Notes under the pieces: model-generated | The model's input: the letters and a program-made list of their open reading frames with translations, nothing else | What the model was told of the DNA's origin: nothing | The model's database searches: none | Shown here: piece after piece, positions 1 to 12,107 of the stretch | How the letters are laid out: every line of letters begins with the position of its first letter | Numbering within the stretch: the first letter of the stretch is position 1 | Assembly (NCBI GenBank): GCA_928212115.1 | Contig: CAKMRJ010002223.1 | Coordinates: 312,847,759-312,911,758, forward strand | DNA: 64,000 bases | Origin: Lactuca virosa | Lineage: Eukaryota > Streptophyta > Magnoliopsida > Asterales > Asteraceae | Direction: 5' to 3' | Made by a program: the position numbers and the translations under genes

Positions 1-374
1 CAATGTGTAGTTAGAAACGCCAATCTTTGAAAATAATCTCTCACGAAATCGACGCGCACCCCACACTTATTGATAGTCGTGGCTCTCGATTTTCAACTTC
101 AAACTCTCACATGACTTTTTATCTTGTGATAAAAAAATGGTCAGTCCTAGCGGTTGAACTTACTACCAACTTTCTAAGGGCGAAAATTCTGCAAAAATCT
201 AAAAGATCAAAGAGCATCAACATGGAAAACAAAATTACATAAACCAAAAATAAATAAAACATCCTAATTTAAACAAACTAAATACACACAAAAATAAAAA
301 TAAAACTAAGTTTAATAAACCAAAAATAAACTAAAAATAAAATAAAATAAAATAAAATAAAAAGGATAACTCAA
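1..374 (-). mobile_element. Athila-like element, internal region past ORF1
   Basis: This stretch lies downstream of the ORF1 remnant on the - strand and continues off the left edge. I find no conserved protein in it. Bases 243-363 are extremely A-rich on the + strand, with short AAAAT repeats. The pol genes expected of a full Athila element are either outside the window or deleted. Confidence 0.4.
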
Positions 375-1655
375 TCACTCATCATCGTTGTTGTGCTGCT
401 GCGTCCCAGATGGACCTGCTCCATCACCCCTCTGTCCATATGGTGGATGGAAGGGAACTGGATGATGATACCCATGTGAAGCAAAGAATCCAGTCAATGC
501 CCCCTCAAACCAATTCTGCCTAGTCTCCACGTAATCAAATCGGTCATCCATATGATGAGAAAGAACATCTATACGTTGAGATATGTAACCAATATCGATC
601 TCCGGTTATGGTCCCTTTTGGGCTCCTTGTGGAGCAGGTCTATGCCTCCCTCGTCGCTTAGGCTCTGGCTCAGCTACACCATCCTCGTGAGCCATTTCAT
701 CTGGTCGTATCCGTAAAATACCATCCTCACCACGCTCAAGTACTCTCATCGACTCCAACAATTGTAAACTCATCTGCCTTGCGTCAATAAACACCATCGA
801 TCTCGTGATCTCTCTCGTCAACAATTGATATGATCTAGTAAAACGTGTGATGAAGTACCCACCACAAATTGGGATATCCTCTCGAAGCCCCCTGACCCTC
901 CTCCCCATATAAGTAGCTAAAGCAATTAGGAGGTCCAGGTGCCTCCCTGGTGTAACAAGTTTCCACAAGAAAAACAAATCCGAAGAAGGCACTCTCTCAC
1001 TATTCTTGTGATGCGTGAGAGAAATGGAGATCAAACGATGCAATAATCTATAGGTGGTGGAGTAAATCATGATTCCTATTGCGGTTGACGGTATATACAC
1101 TCCTCCTGTAATCTCAGCCCAAAATGTATTTTCTTTGTAGTCAGCAGGCCGTTCCATAACACAATCAACAAGAAATATCATAAAAGTGGATATTCCTCGT
1201 TTCATCCAAAGTAAAAATCCCCACTCTTACGGTAACCTCAATCACACTGCACTCCCTACTCACTCCGCCAATTCGAAAAGAAAAGGTTGTCCTGTCATCA
1301 GGAGTCTTCCTAGGATCATAGGAAGCTGTAGAATAAACTCCAACAAAAATTCCCGGTAAACAGGTTCCTATATCTTGAACAATTTGTCCCAACCTCGGCA
1401 TACAAACAAAGGAATTCCACTCGCATCCCAATGGGTGTCTTGCAAAAAATCCCGGATTAGTTCATCAAGTCCATTTTGGGTTGCCAATCCCCAATCGAAT
1501 GATGGCGCGATATCTATTTTTTTGGTGAGCAATAAACTAAGCTTGTTCAGATATCTGCCATGAGTTCCTTCGTTCAAACTTTGTGGGAATTTAAAAAAGC
1601 GGTGATCGGTTATTTCCTCGGGAGGTTGGTTTTTTCTTTGATTTCCTCTAGCCAT
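375..1655 (-). pseudogene. Athila-type retrotransposon ORF1 (gag-region) pseudogene
   Basis: The protein resembles the Arabidopsis Athila ORF-1 family, the gag-position product of this Ty3 lineage. It starts MARGNQRKNQPPEE at 1655. The frame breaks near 1395-1410 and again near 1200, so it is spread over three frames: 1655-1368, 1431-1165 and 1205-606. A TAA at 606-608 then interrupts an open frame that continues for 77 codons to a TGA at 375, ending in a Gln/Asn/Asp tail. Family-like stretches include DRTTFSFRIGGVSRE, TGGVYIPSTAIG and LFFLWKLVTPGRHLDLL. The C-terminal quarter is basic and Pro/Gln-rich. The ATG follows a splice-acceptor-like TTTTTTGCAG. Order on the - strand is LTR (4053-2558), primer site, leader, then this ORF. 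Two shifts and one stop make it non-functional. The family call rests on remembered sequence character, not a search. Confidence 0.7.
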
Positions 1656-1658
1656 GAC

Positions 1659-2001
1659 CTGCAAAAAATTAAACACAAAACCACCACAAAAAACACAACA
1701 TTAAACGGATTAAAACAGAAATATTATGTGTTGGGCGATGGTCGTACGCTGGGTGTACATCCAACGTACATACCCACTACGCCATATGTTGTGTTTTGTA
1801 CAAAGTCCAGGCCAAAATCTAACCAATGGGTGCGTTCTAAAGGTCTTAATTGCTCTAGTAAGCATAGTCCAACACCAATCTTATGTAAAATCGACCCCAA
1901 ATCGAGAATGGTATAAATCCTAGATTTCTATTTACGCACAATGCAACAAGATTTTGAAATTATACCACAAATTAAAGTAAAAGGGTTAACATACAACATA
2001 C
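1659..2001 (-). other. Predicted leader intron of Athila-like element
   Basis: On the - strand the leader between primer site and ORF1 has a near-consensus donor AAG|GTATGT (intron starts at 2001). A pyrimidine-rich acceptor TTTTTTGCAG ends at 1659, four bases upstream of the ORF1 ATG. The predicted intron is 343 bp. It is supported only by splice-site consensus and position, but matches the acceptor-next-to-ATG layout of other elements here. Confidence 0.4.
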
Positions 2002-2533
2002 CTTTGTGTCGAATTCAACAAAGAAAGAAGAAAAAACGAAGCTTTTGTTGAGTACAAGATGTTACAATGTGTTTTGGAAAAGAAGTGAAAGAGGAAAGAA
2101 ATAAGGAAAAAGGATATAACCTGTTTCGACAATTTACGATGAACGTACGTCCTAAGTACGCGGGGCGTACTCGGTGTGGATCAGTTCCGGAATCGCGTTT
2201 ACCTTAGGTACACAGGGCGTAATCCAAAAGTGCGCATAGCGTACTCGTTGTTCCGAGATTTCTAAGGCGCAATCCTCTTTAACGTACGCAAGGCGTAATT
2301 AGATTTACGGTGGGCGTAAATTTGTGATTTTTACTCTTTTTGTGCATTTTATTATATCTTCAATCATATTCTATTGGGCACCTTTGAATAATTAAATTCT
2401 ACACAAAACAATAGCAACAACCTTCCGACAAGTGGCACGTTATCAACAAAATTAAAAATAAAATAAAAATGGAAATGAAAAACAAAAAACAAATAATCAA
2501 ATAATCAAATAAACCAAATTAATTGAAAACCGT

Positions 2534-2551
2534 TCCCCGGCAACGGCACCA
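2534..2551 (-). other. Primer-binding site, tRNA-Asp type
   Basis: The + strand reads as the 3' end of a plant tRNA-Asp including CCA, with one mismatch (CGGCACCA instead of CGGCGCCA). On the - strand it is therefore a primer-binding site, seven bases inside the LTR boundary. tRNA-Asp priming is typical of Athila/Tat-type Ty3 elements. Confidence 0.8.
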
Positions 2552-2557
2552 AAAACT

Positions 2558-3989
2558 TGATGTATGTTTTATATATATTTTAATTACTCAAGTTTTAAAT
2601 TTATAAAACTGATTTTATCTCAACCAGACTAATAAACACACTAGACAGTGTACCTAGTCGTGCAATAGTATAGTTGTGGTAAGACCATGTGTCGAACACA
2701 AGGGGAACGATGGTGAATTAAATTGGAATTCTTGATTATAAGTTACACAAATCACACAAAAGCAATCAATAAGGGTTTTATTAAAACTCAAATAACACTT
2801 AACATCAATATCGATAAACTGTCTGGAAGACAAATTTCTTTAGGTACTTTGGTCTAGATAAATTACATCTAAAGTAATGGATAAATACTAATACAATGGA
2901 TATTTACTCATTATTCACCGATTCCTAATATGACTAGCATAAGGGTCACACTACTAATCCTTTGATTTCAACACAAATATTAATTCATTGATCAAGTGAA
3001 TAAAAATTTATGCAAATCAGTATTCAGTTCGTATTAAGCAAGATTTGATCTTATTTAACCCTAATTATCATATGAGTTAAATCATGCATAGAATGGTCAT
3101 TTACTCATACACACACATTAAAGTTCACCACTTTATTTCCTAACCTTAGGTTTTGGTCCAACTCTAGTCATAATCACTAATGACCACTGGGCAACTATGA
3201 TTCAAATTAACACAGTCAAATGGTCATCTAAACTCTATTAATTCAGCAATATGGAACAAAGTAACGATCTTTAACACATATGGATCTTTCAATCAAACTT
3301 GACAAAATAAATTAAATAAGAATAAACAATCCAAATAGCAATTAAACCATAAACTCAAAGATTCATTCAATCATAAAAACAAAGTAAAATTTTTAACACC
3401 CAAATCAGAATGTAACACATAATGGAATCATAGTGGAATGCTAATCATGGTCATGACAACAAACCACATGATCTCCGACATGAATCCGCTCTCTAATCCC
3501 TCAGATCTTCGCTCTTGACAACTTAACGGCATTCCGCCCGCCTTCTAGACTCTCAAAACGGCAGAAGGAAGGTTACTTATCGACCAAGGATCAATGAAAA
3601 TCGAGTTTTCTCCTTTGGTTGATCGAAAATCACAATTTATACGTTTTGGAACCGACTTACTTACGATGGGCGTAAGTCGGTTTACGCGGGGCGTACTAAG
3701 GAAGCAATCACAATCAAATCCGGACACGTAGCCCAGTACACTAGGTGTACCATGAAGTTATGTTGGGCGTACTCAATTAACTCAGCTTATACTGAGCGTA
3801 CACCCATTACGCTGGGCGTAATGGGCCTGTTCAACCTCTTTTCTGCTTTTTGCAATCCAGCTCCAATTTCTGCTTTTTTCACTTCATTTCCGTTCTAGCA
3901 AAATTTATACCAGTAAAACATAAATTTTAACATTATAAGTACCTTTTAGTTCTAAATATCAACAATTAAGGCTAAAATATTAAGATATG

Positions 3990-4048
<59 letters not shown>

Positions 4049-4053
4049 TATCA
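2558..4053 (-). mobile_element. 5' LTR of Athila-like element
   Basis: The LTR abuts the primer site and reads TGATGTATG at its left edge and CATATCA at its right, giving a short terminal inverted repeat. About 1.5 kb is a normal Athila LTR length. It contains several near-palindromic TACGC-GGGCGTA words at 3655-3830. Related words occur in the leader at 2135-2320 and near 1745-1790. The right edge falls in an AT/AC microsatellite, so that boundary is approximate. Only one LTR is visible. Confidence 0.55.
4003..4049. repeat. AT/AC microsatellite
   Basis: Alternating (AT)n runs directly into (AC)n at the outer edge of the Athila-like LTR. Confidence 0.9.
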
Positions 4054-4762
4054 CCTATTCTATAAAGTGTTTTCTTGTCTAGAATTCACACGAACCTTTG
4101 AATAATTGTTTTAGCCCGTCAATGAATGTTCCTTGAGAGAAAAACTCATATGTCAAGAAGTCAGTGAGAGTCGTATTGATCTTGAGAGTTTCAAGAGTCA
4201 ATCGACAATAAACCTTTTAGTTATCACTAGCACGTGACCTAAGGTTGATAACCTGTCATGTTTGATTAACATATTTTTATTTATATGCACTTCTAGTTGA
4301 GTTGGCAATGCTTATGAGTTCTATGTTTTCGTTTAACTGCAGAAGCAAAGTGCATTGGTCAGTGAAAGTACATTGATCAATATGGGTGAGCTGCTAACAA
4401 CATGGAAGCATTGGTATGCCCTTGTGCTACCAGAGGGAAAGAAGTTTAGAAATAGCAAAGTTTAGTTCATGAAGGAAATCTAAATTTGAATTTTTTTTTG
4501 TCCTAAACCTTGTCTTATGATTGTAGGTTGCAAATGATAGATTCACATGGATAGGAACGGATGCACAATTGAAATCTATGTGGCAAAGAGAATGATTATG
4601 AGGAAACACTTTCGCTAGTAGATTTTAAAGATCTGATAAATATCAATATGGATATTGGTTGTGTTAATTGCATTCACAAATTCATAATATGATTACGACA
4701 TCCCTCTTCATATTTTGAATTGTGAGGAATGGCAACGAATTGTTTGAACTTTCAAGATATAT
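4054..4762 (+). mobile_element. Degenerate element sequence left of the solo LTR
   Basis: There is no open frame of note. This segment is contiguous with 6531-7640 once the solo LTR (4763-6530) is removed. It is therefore probably the upstream part of the decayed copia element whose 3' end lies at 7640-9381. Protein-level homology is too eroded to name a domain. Confidence 0.3.
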
Positions 4763-6530
4763 TGTAACGTCCCAAAATTTAAAGCAATTTTTTTTTCATA
4801 TTAAATAAACCATCAACCAAACATGTTTATAGAACCATAAATGAAAATCATAGTATATCAAACAATCCTCCCACAAAACATCAGAGTCAAATAAGTGAAA
4901 AGTCATGGTGTGTGTGATGCGATCATCCCGAGCTCTTCCCCTTCGATCCGGAAGTACCTGAAACTTAGATTGAAAACCGTAAGCACGAAGCTTAGTGAGT
5001 TCCCCAAAATACCACATACCGTACATATATGCCAGCTCAAGGCTGTTCCGGGTCTATTTCACCCCCGGGTCTATTTCAACTCATGTTTCGGCCTAAGCCG
5101 TACCGGGACTATTTCACCCCTGGGTCTATTTCGCCCCTGAGTCTATATCAACTCATATGTCAGCCCAAGGCTATACCGGGTCTATTTTACCCCACATATA
5201 TATAGAAAACGGGCACACATGCATATAACACATACAACAGGAGTCACAAAGACTACAAACACATAACATATCCTAGTGTCCTACAATATAGTGAGCAAAC
5301 TCACCTGAGTCTGCTGTCAGTCAAACAAATGATGGGGCTGCTGAACCGGAAAATCCCCATGCTAACCAATCAAATAAAACCCCAATTAATAATTGGGCCA
5401 TAAACCATAACTGGGAAATCTAGTTCATTTGTCCAACACCCAGGGTAAAAGACCATTTTACCCTTTCCTCACTTGGCCTAATAACCGAGGCCCAACCCAA
5501 TGGCACCAAAAGCCCAATATGGCCCAAACTCCTAAATGATAACCAAAGCCCATTATGGGTCCAAGTCCAAGAAGGACCAATGCCTAACAATGGCCTAAAC
5601 TCAGAAAGACTAGTGACCCATCAAGGCCCAAAACCCTAATAGTCCAAAATGTCCCAAAGCGTTAAAACCCAAGACCAGGCCTGATATACTGCACATACCA
5701 GACGTACGCCTGGTGTACTAGGTTGCATGCATGATCGAGGACTCGGACGTGTATGCTTGCATACGCCCAACGTACGCGCCCATTTAGTACCTTTTCCTTA
5801 AGTGCTTAATGCTTTCATTCCAAACATCCAAATTATAGATCCAAGCCTTGTGGAACATTTTAATCCATAAAGTCCTTAACTTGGAGCCTTTGCATGGATC
5901 AAACGATCCCAAACCCTAGATTAAGCATTCTACTTCCACCAAATGGACACATACACATGCATGGTTGATCATCAACATTCAAAATGCTAACTTTATGGAC
6001 TAGGGACCTCAGAAACATCAAGAGAAGAAACTCCTGACTTCTGGACTGGAAGAATTCCCACTAGATCTCATTCATGGGACCAAAATGACCAAAACTCCAT
6101 AAAGACTATATCTAAGCATACAATGAGCAAGTACCAAGCTTTATACCTCAATGCAACTGGAAATGATGAGTAGAATCTTGATCTACAAGCTCTCCCTTGA
6201 TCAAAGCTCATTCTTCTAAGATCTTCTTCCTCAAAGCTCACCAACACACACTAAAACACACACAAAGAGGGTCAATTCTTCTCAAGAGGGGCTAGGTTTT
6301 CGAAATGGGGCTCAAAGGGTAATGGAGGCTGAGAAATAAGAGAATCATGGGTCAAAATGTTGCTTAAATAGGGTCCAAACCATAAATATTAGGGTTTGTC
6401 CCATGGGTATGTACGCCCAGCGTACCTCCATTTTTCTGAAAATGGCAAAAATGCCCCCTAAGGACCAAATTTGCAAACTATTTACACACCAAGGGTCAAA
6501 AATGAAAAGTACCTTGAATCGGGTGTTACA
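4763..6530 (-). mobile_element. Ty3-type solo LTR
   Basis: The element begins TGTAACGTCCC and ends GGGTGTTACA, with inverted termini TGTAAC/GTTACA typical of chromovirus LTRs. It has no internal region, and sequence of one decayed element continues on both sides. Flanking bases are TATAT (4758-4762) and CATAT (6531-6535); if the end is placed at 6532 the duplication TATAT is exact. On the - strand it has a TATTTAAGC TATA-like box at 6362-6371 and GTACGC/GCGTAC palindromic words at 5700-5790 and 6410-6425. A donor ACTCAG|GTGAGT lies at 5305/5304, a repeat array at 5047-5205, and a TTTCAG|GTAC acceptor at 4958. Confidence 0.75.
4958..5304 (-). other. Predicted LTR-internal intron of solo LTR
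   Basis: The donor is CTCAG|GTGAGTTTGC (intron starts 5304). The acceptor block is CTCACTAAGCTT...GTTTCAG|GTAC (intron ends 4958). The 347-bp interval contains imperfect copies of GGGTCTATTTCACCCC. The same donor and acceptor layout occurs in the A and D LTRs and in the LTR at 9863-11808. Confidence 0.45.
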
Positions 6531-8494
6531 CATATATCTACAAGTTCTAAAAAGGTTTAAACACACACGCATGTTATCCAATGAAGGTATATAACGTTAA
6601 GAAGTCTAGTTGGAGACTTATCGAAGCATCGCTTAACAAAAATTTATATTTCAGTAAGAAAGTCAAGAGTATTTATGTCTAGATGTCCAATTGATTTCTG
6701 GGTACATGTTAAAGCTAGTGAGAGCATAATTGGCATACTAGTATTGCATGTTGCCAATACGATTCGTAGGGAACAAAGTTTCAAATTTGCAAATTAAAAA
6801 GTTTCAGTATTGTTTCGCTATAGTAGATTTAAAGGAGAGAGCACTTATACTTCTTTTCGAATCAAAAGGTTTACATTGTATAGTTTAATAGAACTTAGTC
6901 ATAAAAATATATGAATATCATGTTGAAATGGTTCAACATAAGAAATTCAATATATGGAAATATTATAGCAAGAGATTGAACATATATCAGATCCTTATAT
7001 AAGATATAATGAGTCGAGTTCCATATGCTTCAGATATATAGGATTGATTATACATGCTATAATATTCACTTATTCTAATTTTTTCAAATTCTCAGAGCAT
7101 TGTGAGGAAAATGACTAGAATTTTGTGTGACTAAAGTTGTTAAAAAACTTGTGGACAGTTAGAAGTATGATATTAAGTTGGACGGACCATAGTGACATGA
7201 TTCTGGATTGAGATGGTTCTTGATTAGAATTGATGGTCATGTGAAAATATGGAAACATTTCCACAATAGGATATACTTGAGAAGTCTACATGTGAGTTGA
7301 AAACTTTAATGCAAGAGAAGTGTTCAAGGAGTGTACCTTTGAATTTGAACCTTCATTTCCATGGAATTGTTTCTGGTAACAAAGTTCCAATAGGATGTTC
7401 TGTAATATCAAAGACTCAGTATTTGAGACTTTGGAATCTTGATATCACAGGAGATTAATGCATGTTAAGTTGGACTTCCATCACATGTTAAATACTGATA
7501 AGAATTTGGAATGAGCATCATTGGAATAATGTCCATTCGATCTGTTCACAAAGGAAGGACCATAGAGAGGCATATTATGCATGTTCATAACATGGCATGA
7601 CTGATGTTTGATTCAAGTGGTTAGTTGATTATTCCAAACATTATACAATTAATAAAGTCGTAATTATTTTGGTGATTAAAAAATAAAGATTATTTATATT
7701 CAATAGTTTTGAGACCATAGTTAATTAGTTTATTATTGTGTTTTACTTTGGATGTTTTACTTCCTAAATGATTTGATTATTCGAAATTCCACATTCGCTC
7801 ATACTTTTGGAAGTAAGTAGTGAATTAAGAATGTCATGAATGGATTGTAGATTGTCTATGGAGATTAGACATTGCAATGGTTTCTACAATATTCATAAGT
7901 ACTTAGAAAATGAAGATTTTGAGTATTAGATAAACCAATGCTCAGAGAACTACTTAATGGATTATATCACAAGTAATTGTGAGACAATAATATCTTATAT
8001 TCTTGAAATGGAGATATATGAGTTGTAATTTACAAGTCGGTTGCGCATTGGTGTTACGAAAACGTATCATTAACGTGATGTTATAAAACGTAACGTCATG
8101 TATGATTTGATGAGTAAAAGATACAAGCATATAAGTCAAATTTTATTCGTTCCTTTTGCCCTAACGGGAAAATCGATATATTTGGGCCCCTCGATGATTT
8201 GTTGTCGACATCTGAAGTGCTTGGCTGAGCCCAAACTGAATTGATGTGTTCAATTAGTAGTCTGAATTCAGTCGTCATAAATAAGGAAATCGAGAAACAG
8301 AATATTGGACTATGATATTCATTCTAATCCATATCTCACATCCATATGATATCTTGAAGAATAAATTGATATTTGATCACTTATCTTAGTACCTATATCT
8401 AATCAGATCAGAGTCTGGAGTTGCTTTGGAAAGCACGCTTTGCTGTTTAAGTTATATTTGCAATTGTAGTTATAGACTTATCCAACTGGGAGAC
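6531..8494 (+). mobile_element. Decayed copia element G: pol remnant and 3' region
   Basis: No long frame remains. Around 7460-7600 the DNA resembles the RNase H end of copia element E, including a 'gatctgttcacaaagg' word equivalent to the DPFTKG motif. From about 7655 to 8494 it is clearly homologous at DNA level to the non-coding 3' region of E (27190-28030). Examples are 'ggaagtaagtagtgaatta' and 'gatgagtaaaagatacaagc'. A purine-rich tract (aactgggagac) immediately precedes the LTR at 8495. This is an old copy of an E-related family. Confidence 0.6.
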
Positions 8495-9381
8495 TGTTGA
8501 ATTATGTGTTTAAGCCAATAACTAAATTGGTATATACTCGAATTAAAAACAGAGTCCTTTTGGGTTGCCCTCAAACCTAGTAATTGACAGAATGACTTTG
8601 TGGAGAGAGAGATTGATTTATTGGTTTATTATAAAATTAATAAATAACAATAAATAATTTAATAAATAATTTATTAATATATTATGAGAATAATATATTA
8701 ATTAGAAATAGTATTATTTAATTAATAATTAATCAGAAATTAAATGGAATTAATTTTGGGATTAATTGGATTAGTTAAAAGTATAGGGACTAAATGTGAC
8801 AATGTTAAAAAGTTGAGAATTGAAGAATTCCAGAACCTTCCCATAAGGGGGACGATTTTGGAGGAGGTTCCCAAGGCTTCTTGGAAGCTTTAGGAAGCCT
8901 TAGGGCGCAAGAAAAGGGATAAGAGTTATGCAAGGAAACCTGCTTTATCATAGACTCCTTACTCATTTATATAAACCCCTCATGGTATTCATAAATCGGC
9001 ACTCCTTTTCTAAGAGACTTAGAGCCAAAATGCCTTCCCCTCTCCTCTCTCCTCTAGATTCTTCTATTGCTAGGGTTTGGGTACAAACCATTAGAGGCAC
9101 GAGATTTTTGGTGCTTGCTTTCTGAAGCTTGATCAAGAAGGAATTGTTGATTATTTACTACAATAATAAAAAGGTATGTAAATCCTAAAACCCTTTATGA
9201 ATTTCTAAAAATAGTAGAGTACTCCTAGAGTTCTTGATGTTTAATTGTTTGTTTAGAGTTCTTGATGTTTAATTGTTTGTTGCAAATCAATAGAGAAAAC
9301 TTAGATCCAATAGGTTGCATGTGAACTTATGGTTAAGTTTTTTCCGCCACATATTTTGTTTGTAACCTATAAAAACTATCA
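8495..9381 (+). mobile_element. 3' LTR of copia element G
   Basis: It starts TGTTGAATTATGTG, matching the start of the E LTR (TGTTGGATTAGGTG), and ends ...ACTATCA. The 887-bp length is close to E's 861. A TATATAA box lies at 8968-8974. The first-exon block 'ccattagaggca' and the donor AAAAAG|GTATGT (intron would start at 9174) are shared with the E and F LTRs. No second LTR or gag is visible. Confidence 0.7.
9228..9282. repeat. 28-bp tandem duplication in G LTR
   Basis: The unit beginning 'agagttcttgatgtttaat' occurs twice in direct succession. The E LTR has a single equivalent, so this is a local duplication in G. Confidence 0.8.
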
Positions 9382-9862
9382 CAAAACTCATCGATTGATT
9401 GTTTTTTTAGAGTTGATGGCATTACACCTTGACATTATATAACATCACATTTTCAAAAGTTCGTATTAAAATGAACTTGAAAATTTTCTATCCTTTGAGG
9501 CTCATATCAATGCGTTCTTAAAAGTCAATATGTTATTAGACAAAGATTGGATGACCTTCTTCTCCGTATAGTTCAATATTAATTTTGATAAAGTATACCC
9601 AACTAAAAACGATAGAAACTATGGGATTTTCATTATAAATGGTTATAGTATCTGAGTAGCAGTAAGAAATAGATAATATCGACACATTTTGCATCGACTA
9701 TCATAAAACTGCTGACATGGATTATGTAGACACTTCATGATGAATAAATATTTGCATCTTATCTTTATAAAAACAAAATTTTAGTTAAATATTGGAATAG
9801 ACAGTACATATTTTTAAAATAACTAACTAATTAGCTAACTTTATTTCCATAATTATAGAAAT
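9382..9862. other. AT-rich spacer, nothing recognised
   Basis: This is non-coding sequence between the G LTR and the next Ty3 LTR. I see no open frame, RNA gene or clear repeat boundary. Confidence 0.5.
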
Positions 9863-9973
9863 TGTAACGGAGGTCCCAAGAACCTTTTCAAGGCTCCATC
9901 TTTATGGTTCATTTCTTATAGATCTAGAAAGTTCTCATATATTGGTCCATTGGTTGAGTTTGAATGAATGGTT

Positions 9974-9998
9974 GTAATAAAGTTAGAAACTTTATTAC
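9974..9998. promoter_or_regulatory. Conserved LTR stem-loop
   Basis: GTAATAAAGTT-AGA-AACTTTATTAC forms a perfect 11-bp stem with a 3-nt loop. The equivalent structure in the A and D LTRs has a different outer stem (CACGTAAAGTT/AACTTTACGTG). Pairing is therefore kept while sequence changes. Function is unknown. Confidence 0.6.
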
Positions 9999-10685
9999 TC
10001 ACTGAGGTCCCTAGAGTGTTATATCTTCTTGATCTAGAACTTGAGAGTGTTTTGAAGCCATGCATGAGATTTAGGCCATTTTTCTCACCGTTTTGACCTA
10101 GTCTTGGATGGACATGCACTATACATGCATGTACATAAAGTTGGTATTTTTATGACTCTTTGGGATGCTTAAAAGCTTTCTGGAAAGTATGGGTGTTGAA
10201 CTTAATGGATTAATAGCTTAATCCATTAAGCTGTTGTGGCCAGCTCCCATGGTGTGACATGATGCTCGCCACAGCGTAGTGGCGGGTTTCTCCGTGATTG
10301 TTTTGTTGTGAGGGTGCCACAACGTGGTGGCCTACCGTTGACCGTTGACTTTTGACAAGGTTGACTTTTGGTCAATTTAAGGGTTTTAGGTTGTAGACTG
10401 CGGATTTACCTCTAATTGATGATTAGGTGGTTCGTAATTCCAGCCTTTACTTCTTTGTGAGTTGTGGTGTGTGTGTGCTTTCGACTGTGAGGTGAGTCCT
10501 CACTATACTATATACTGCAGTATGTGTCCTAATATGCTAAGATGTGGTTAGACTGTTGTTTGTTGTTAGGCATGTAGACTTGTAGATTGTTACCTGTAAT
10601 GTCGAATTGTCTGTTTATTTATATTATGCATATTCAACATATTTGTTAGGGGATGAGGCATCTAACTTTGTGCGGATGGCCAATA

Positions 10686-11390
10686 TATTAGGGATTTTAG
10701 GTTACAAAACAATTATACATGCAAAAATTCTCTTAACACTTAAGGGTACATGCAACATAAAATGGATATATGTCTTTTTCACATCTAATAACAACATAGT
10801 TATGAAAAACACAAAATAAGCCCTATAAATCGAAATTCATGGTTGAGAATACATACCTTTTATAGATTCCAAACAAGCTAATCAACTCTTGTTGTCTCCT
10901 TGGAAAACCTAGTTCCAATAGTATGCGGGCCTTTAATGTTTCACACCCACAACACATAAGATTGAGATGAGAGAGGGGAGAGAGAAGAGATTTTCGGATT
11001 TGCTCCTTTGGAATAGGTTATCCGAAAATCCAAATGTTAGGGTACTATTTATAGCTGCTTGGAAACCTTAGAAACCTTAAATTTGAACATATAATAATAA
11101 TATTTCAAATTCAGTAATTATCTAGTTTCCTAATTATCAAATGTAGGCTTCCAGAACCCTTAATAGGGTCCTCCAAAACCGTCCACTTTGTGGAAGGTTC
11201 AGGATCCTCTCCATTGTTCAACTGTTGAACAATTAAAACTCAACCCTTATACCTTTAATTAATTCTTAGCCCGAAATTAATTCTGATTAATTCTTAATTA
11301 ATTATTACTATTTCTAATTAATATATTAATCATGTAATAGATTAATAAATTACATATCTCTCTCCTCTAATCAATCTAAGCCATTTCTTG
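10686..11390 (-). mobile_element. Copia LTR fragment nested in Ty3 LTR
   Basis: On the - strand this segment follows the order of the E and G copia LTRs. It has the 'tctctctcct' start region, the AATTAATT-rich block, a 'ccagaaccctt' motif, the CT-rich leader and an end equivalent to 'cctaaatccca'. It interrupts the array region of the LTR at 9863-11808. Boundaries are approximate and the first ~150 bp of a full LTR seem missing. Confidence 0.4.
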
Positions 11391-11879
11391 GTCGGGTTGA
11401 AGACAAGACCAATATTGAGTGTTGTGAGTCTAGGCATTCACATCGACCGGGTTGATGACAAGAACAGCTAGAGTGTTGTGAGTCTAGACATCTGTTGGGT
11501 TAGCGCGTACCCGATATCATGTATACTTATGTGTATATTGTTGTATGTGGTATTTTAGGGTACTCACTAAACTTTGACTTGCAGTTGTAGATTAAAATGT
11601 TTTCAGGTACTTTAGATGATAATGGAAAGGTGAAGAATTGATTGTACACACTCATCAATAACTTTGTCATTCCATAGTTTTTATGATACTCTGATTTTGG
11701 ATGACTATAATTTCGAACATATGTGATTTCTTGACTTGGGTTTTATGAAAATGACGTTTTTATTTTAATTAAAAATGAAATTTTTTTTATGCAAAATGAG
11801 ATATTACAATTAGAAAAGTTGTTAAATGCAATATTATTTTGTCCTTTTTTTGCGTTTTTTAGAAATGGTTCAGTAGTTC

Positions 11880-11880
11880 T

Positions 11881-11962
<82 letters not shown>
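11880..11962. repeat. CA/TA microsatellite
   Basis: (CA)n passes into a long (TA)n run. An open frame across it on the other strand encodes only IY and CV dipeptide repeats and is spurious. Confidence 0.9.
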
Positions 11963-11966
<4 letters not shown>

Positions 11967-12107
11967 GATAAGTTTGATGTATAATATGTTCAGATTTTTT
12001 TGTATTATGTGACATTATTCTATAACTTAATTTTTGGATGATTTGGTGTTGACGTTTTTTTTTGTACAACACAAACGCCAAAACAATACATTCACATCCT
12101 TCATTTA

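Larger units (their letters stand above)
9863..11808 (+). mobile_element. Ty3-type LTR (solo or truncated), + orientation
   Basis: It begins TGTAACGGAGGTCCC and ends GAGATATTACA. Internal landmarks appear in the same order as in the A and D LTRs. They are an 11-bp stem-loop (9974-9998), palindromic GCCAC..CGTGGTGGC words (10225-10345), a donor GAG|GTGAGT (10491/10492), and a repeat array (11392-11495). The acceptor block CTCACTAAACTTTG...TTTTCAG|GTAC (11606) follows. No primer site or tract flanks it and no clear target duplication is visible. About 0.7 kb in the middle is an inserted copia LTR fragment. Confidence 0.6.

Noticed and set aside
3545..3727. 60-residue open frame in the Athila-like LTR
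   Set aside because: It is short, has no domain, and lies in LTR sequence full of GGGCGTA words.
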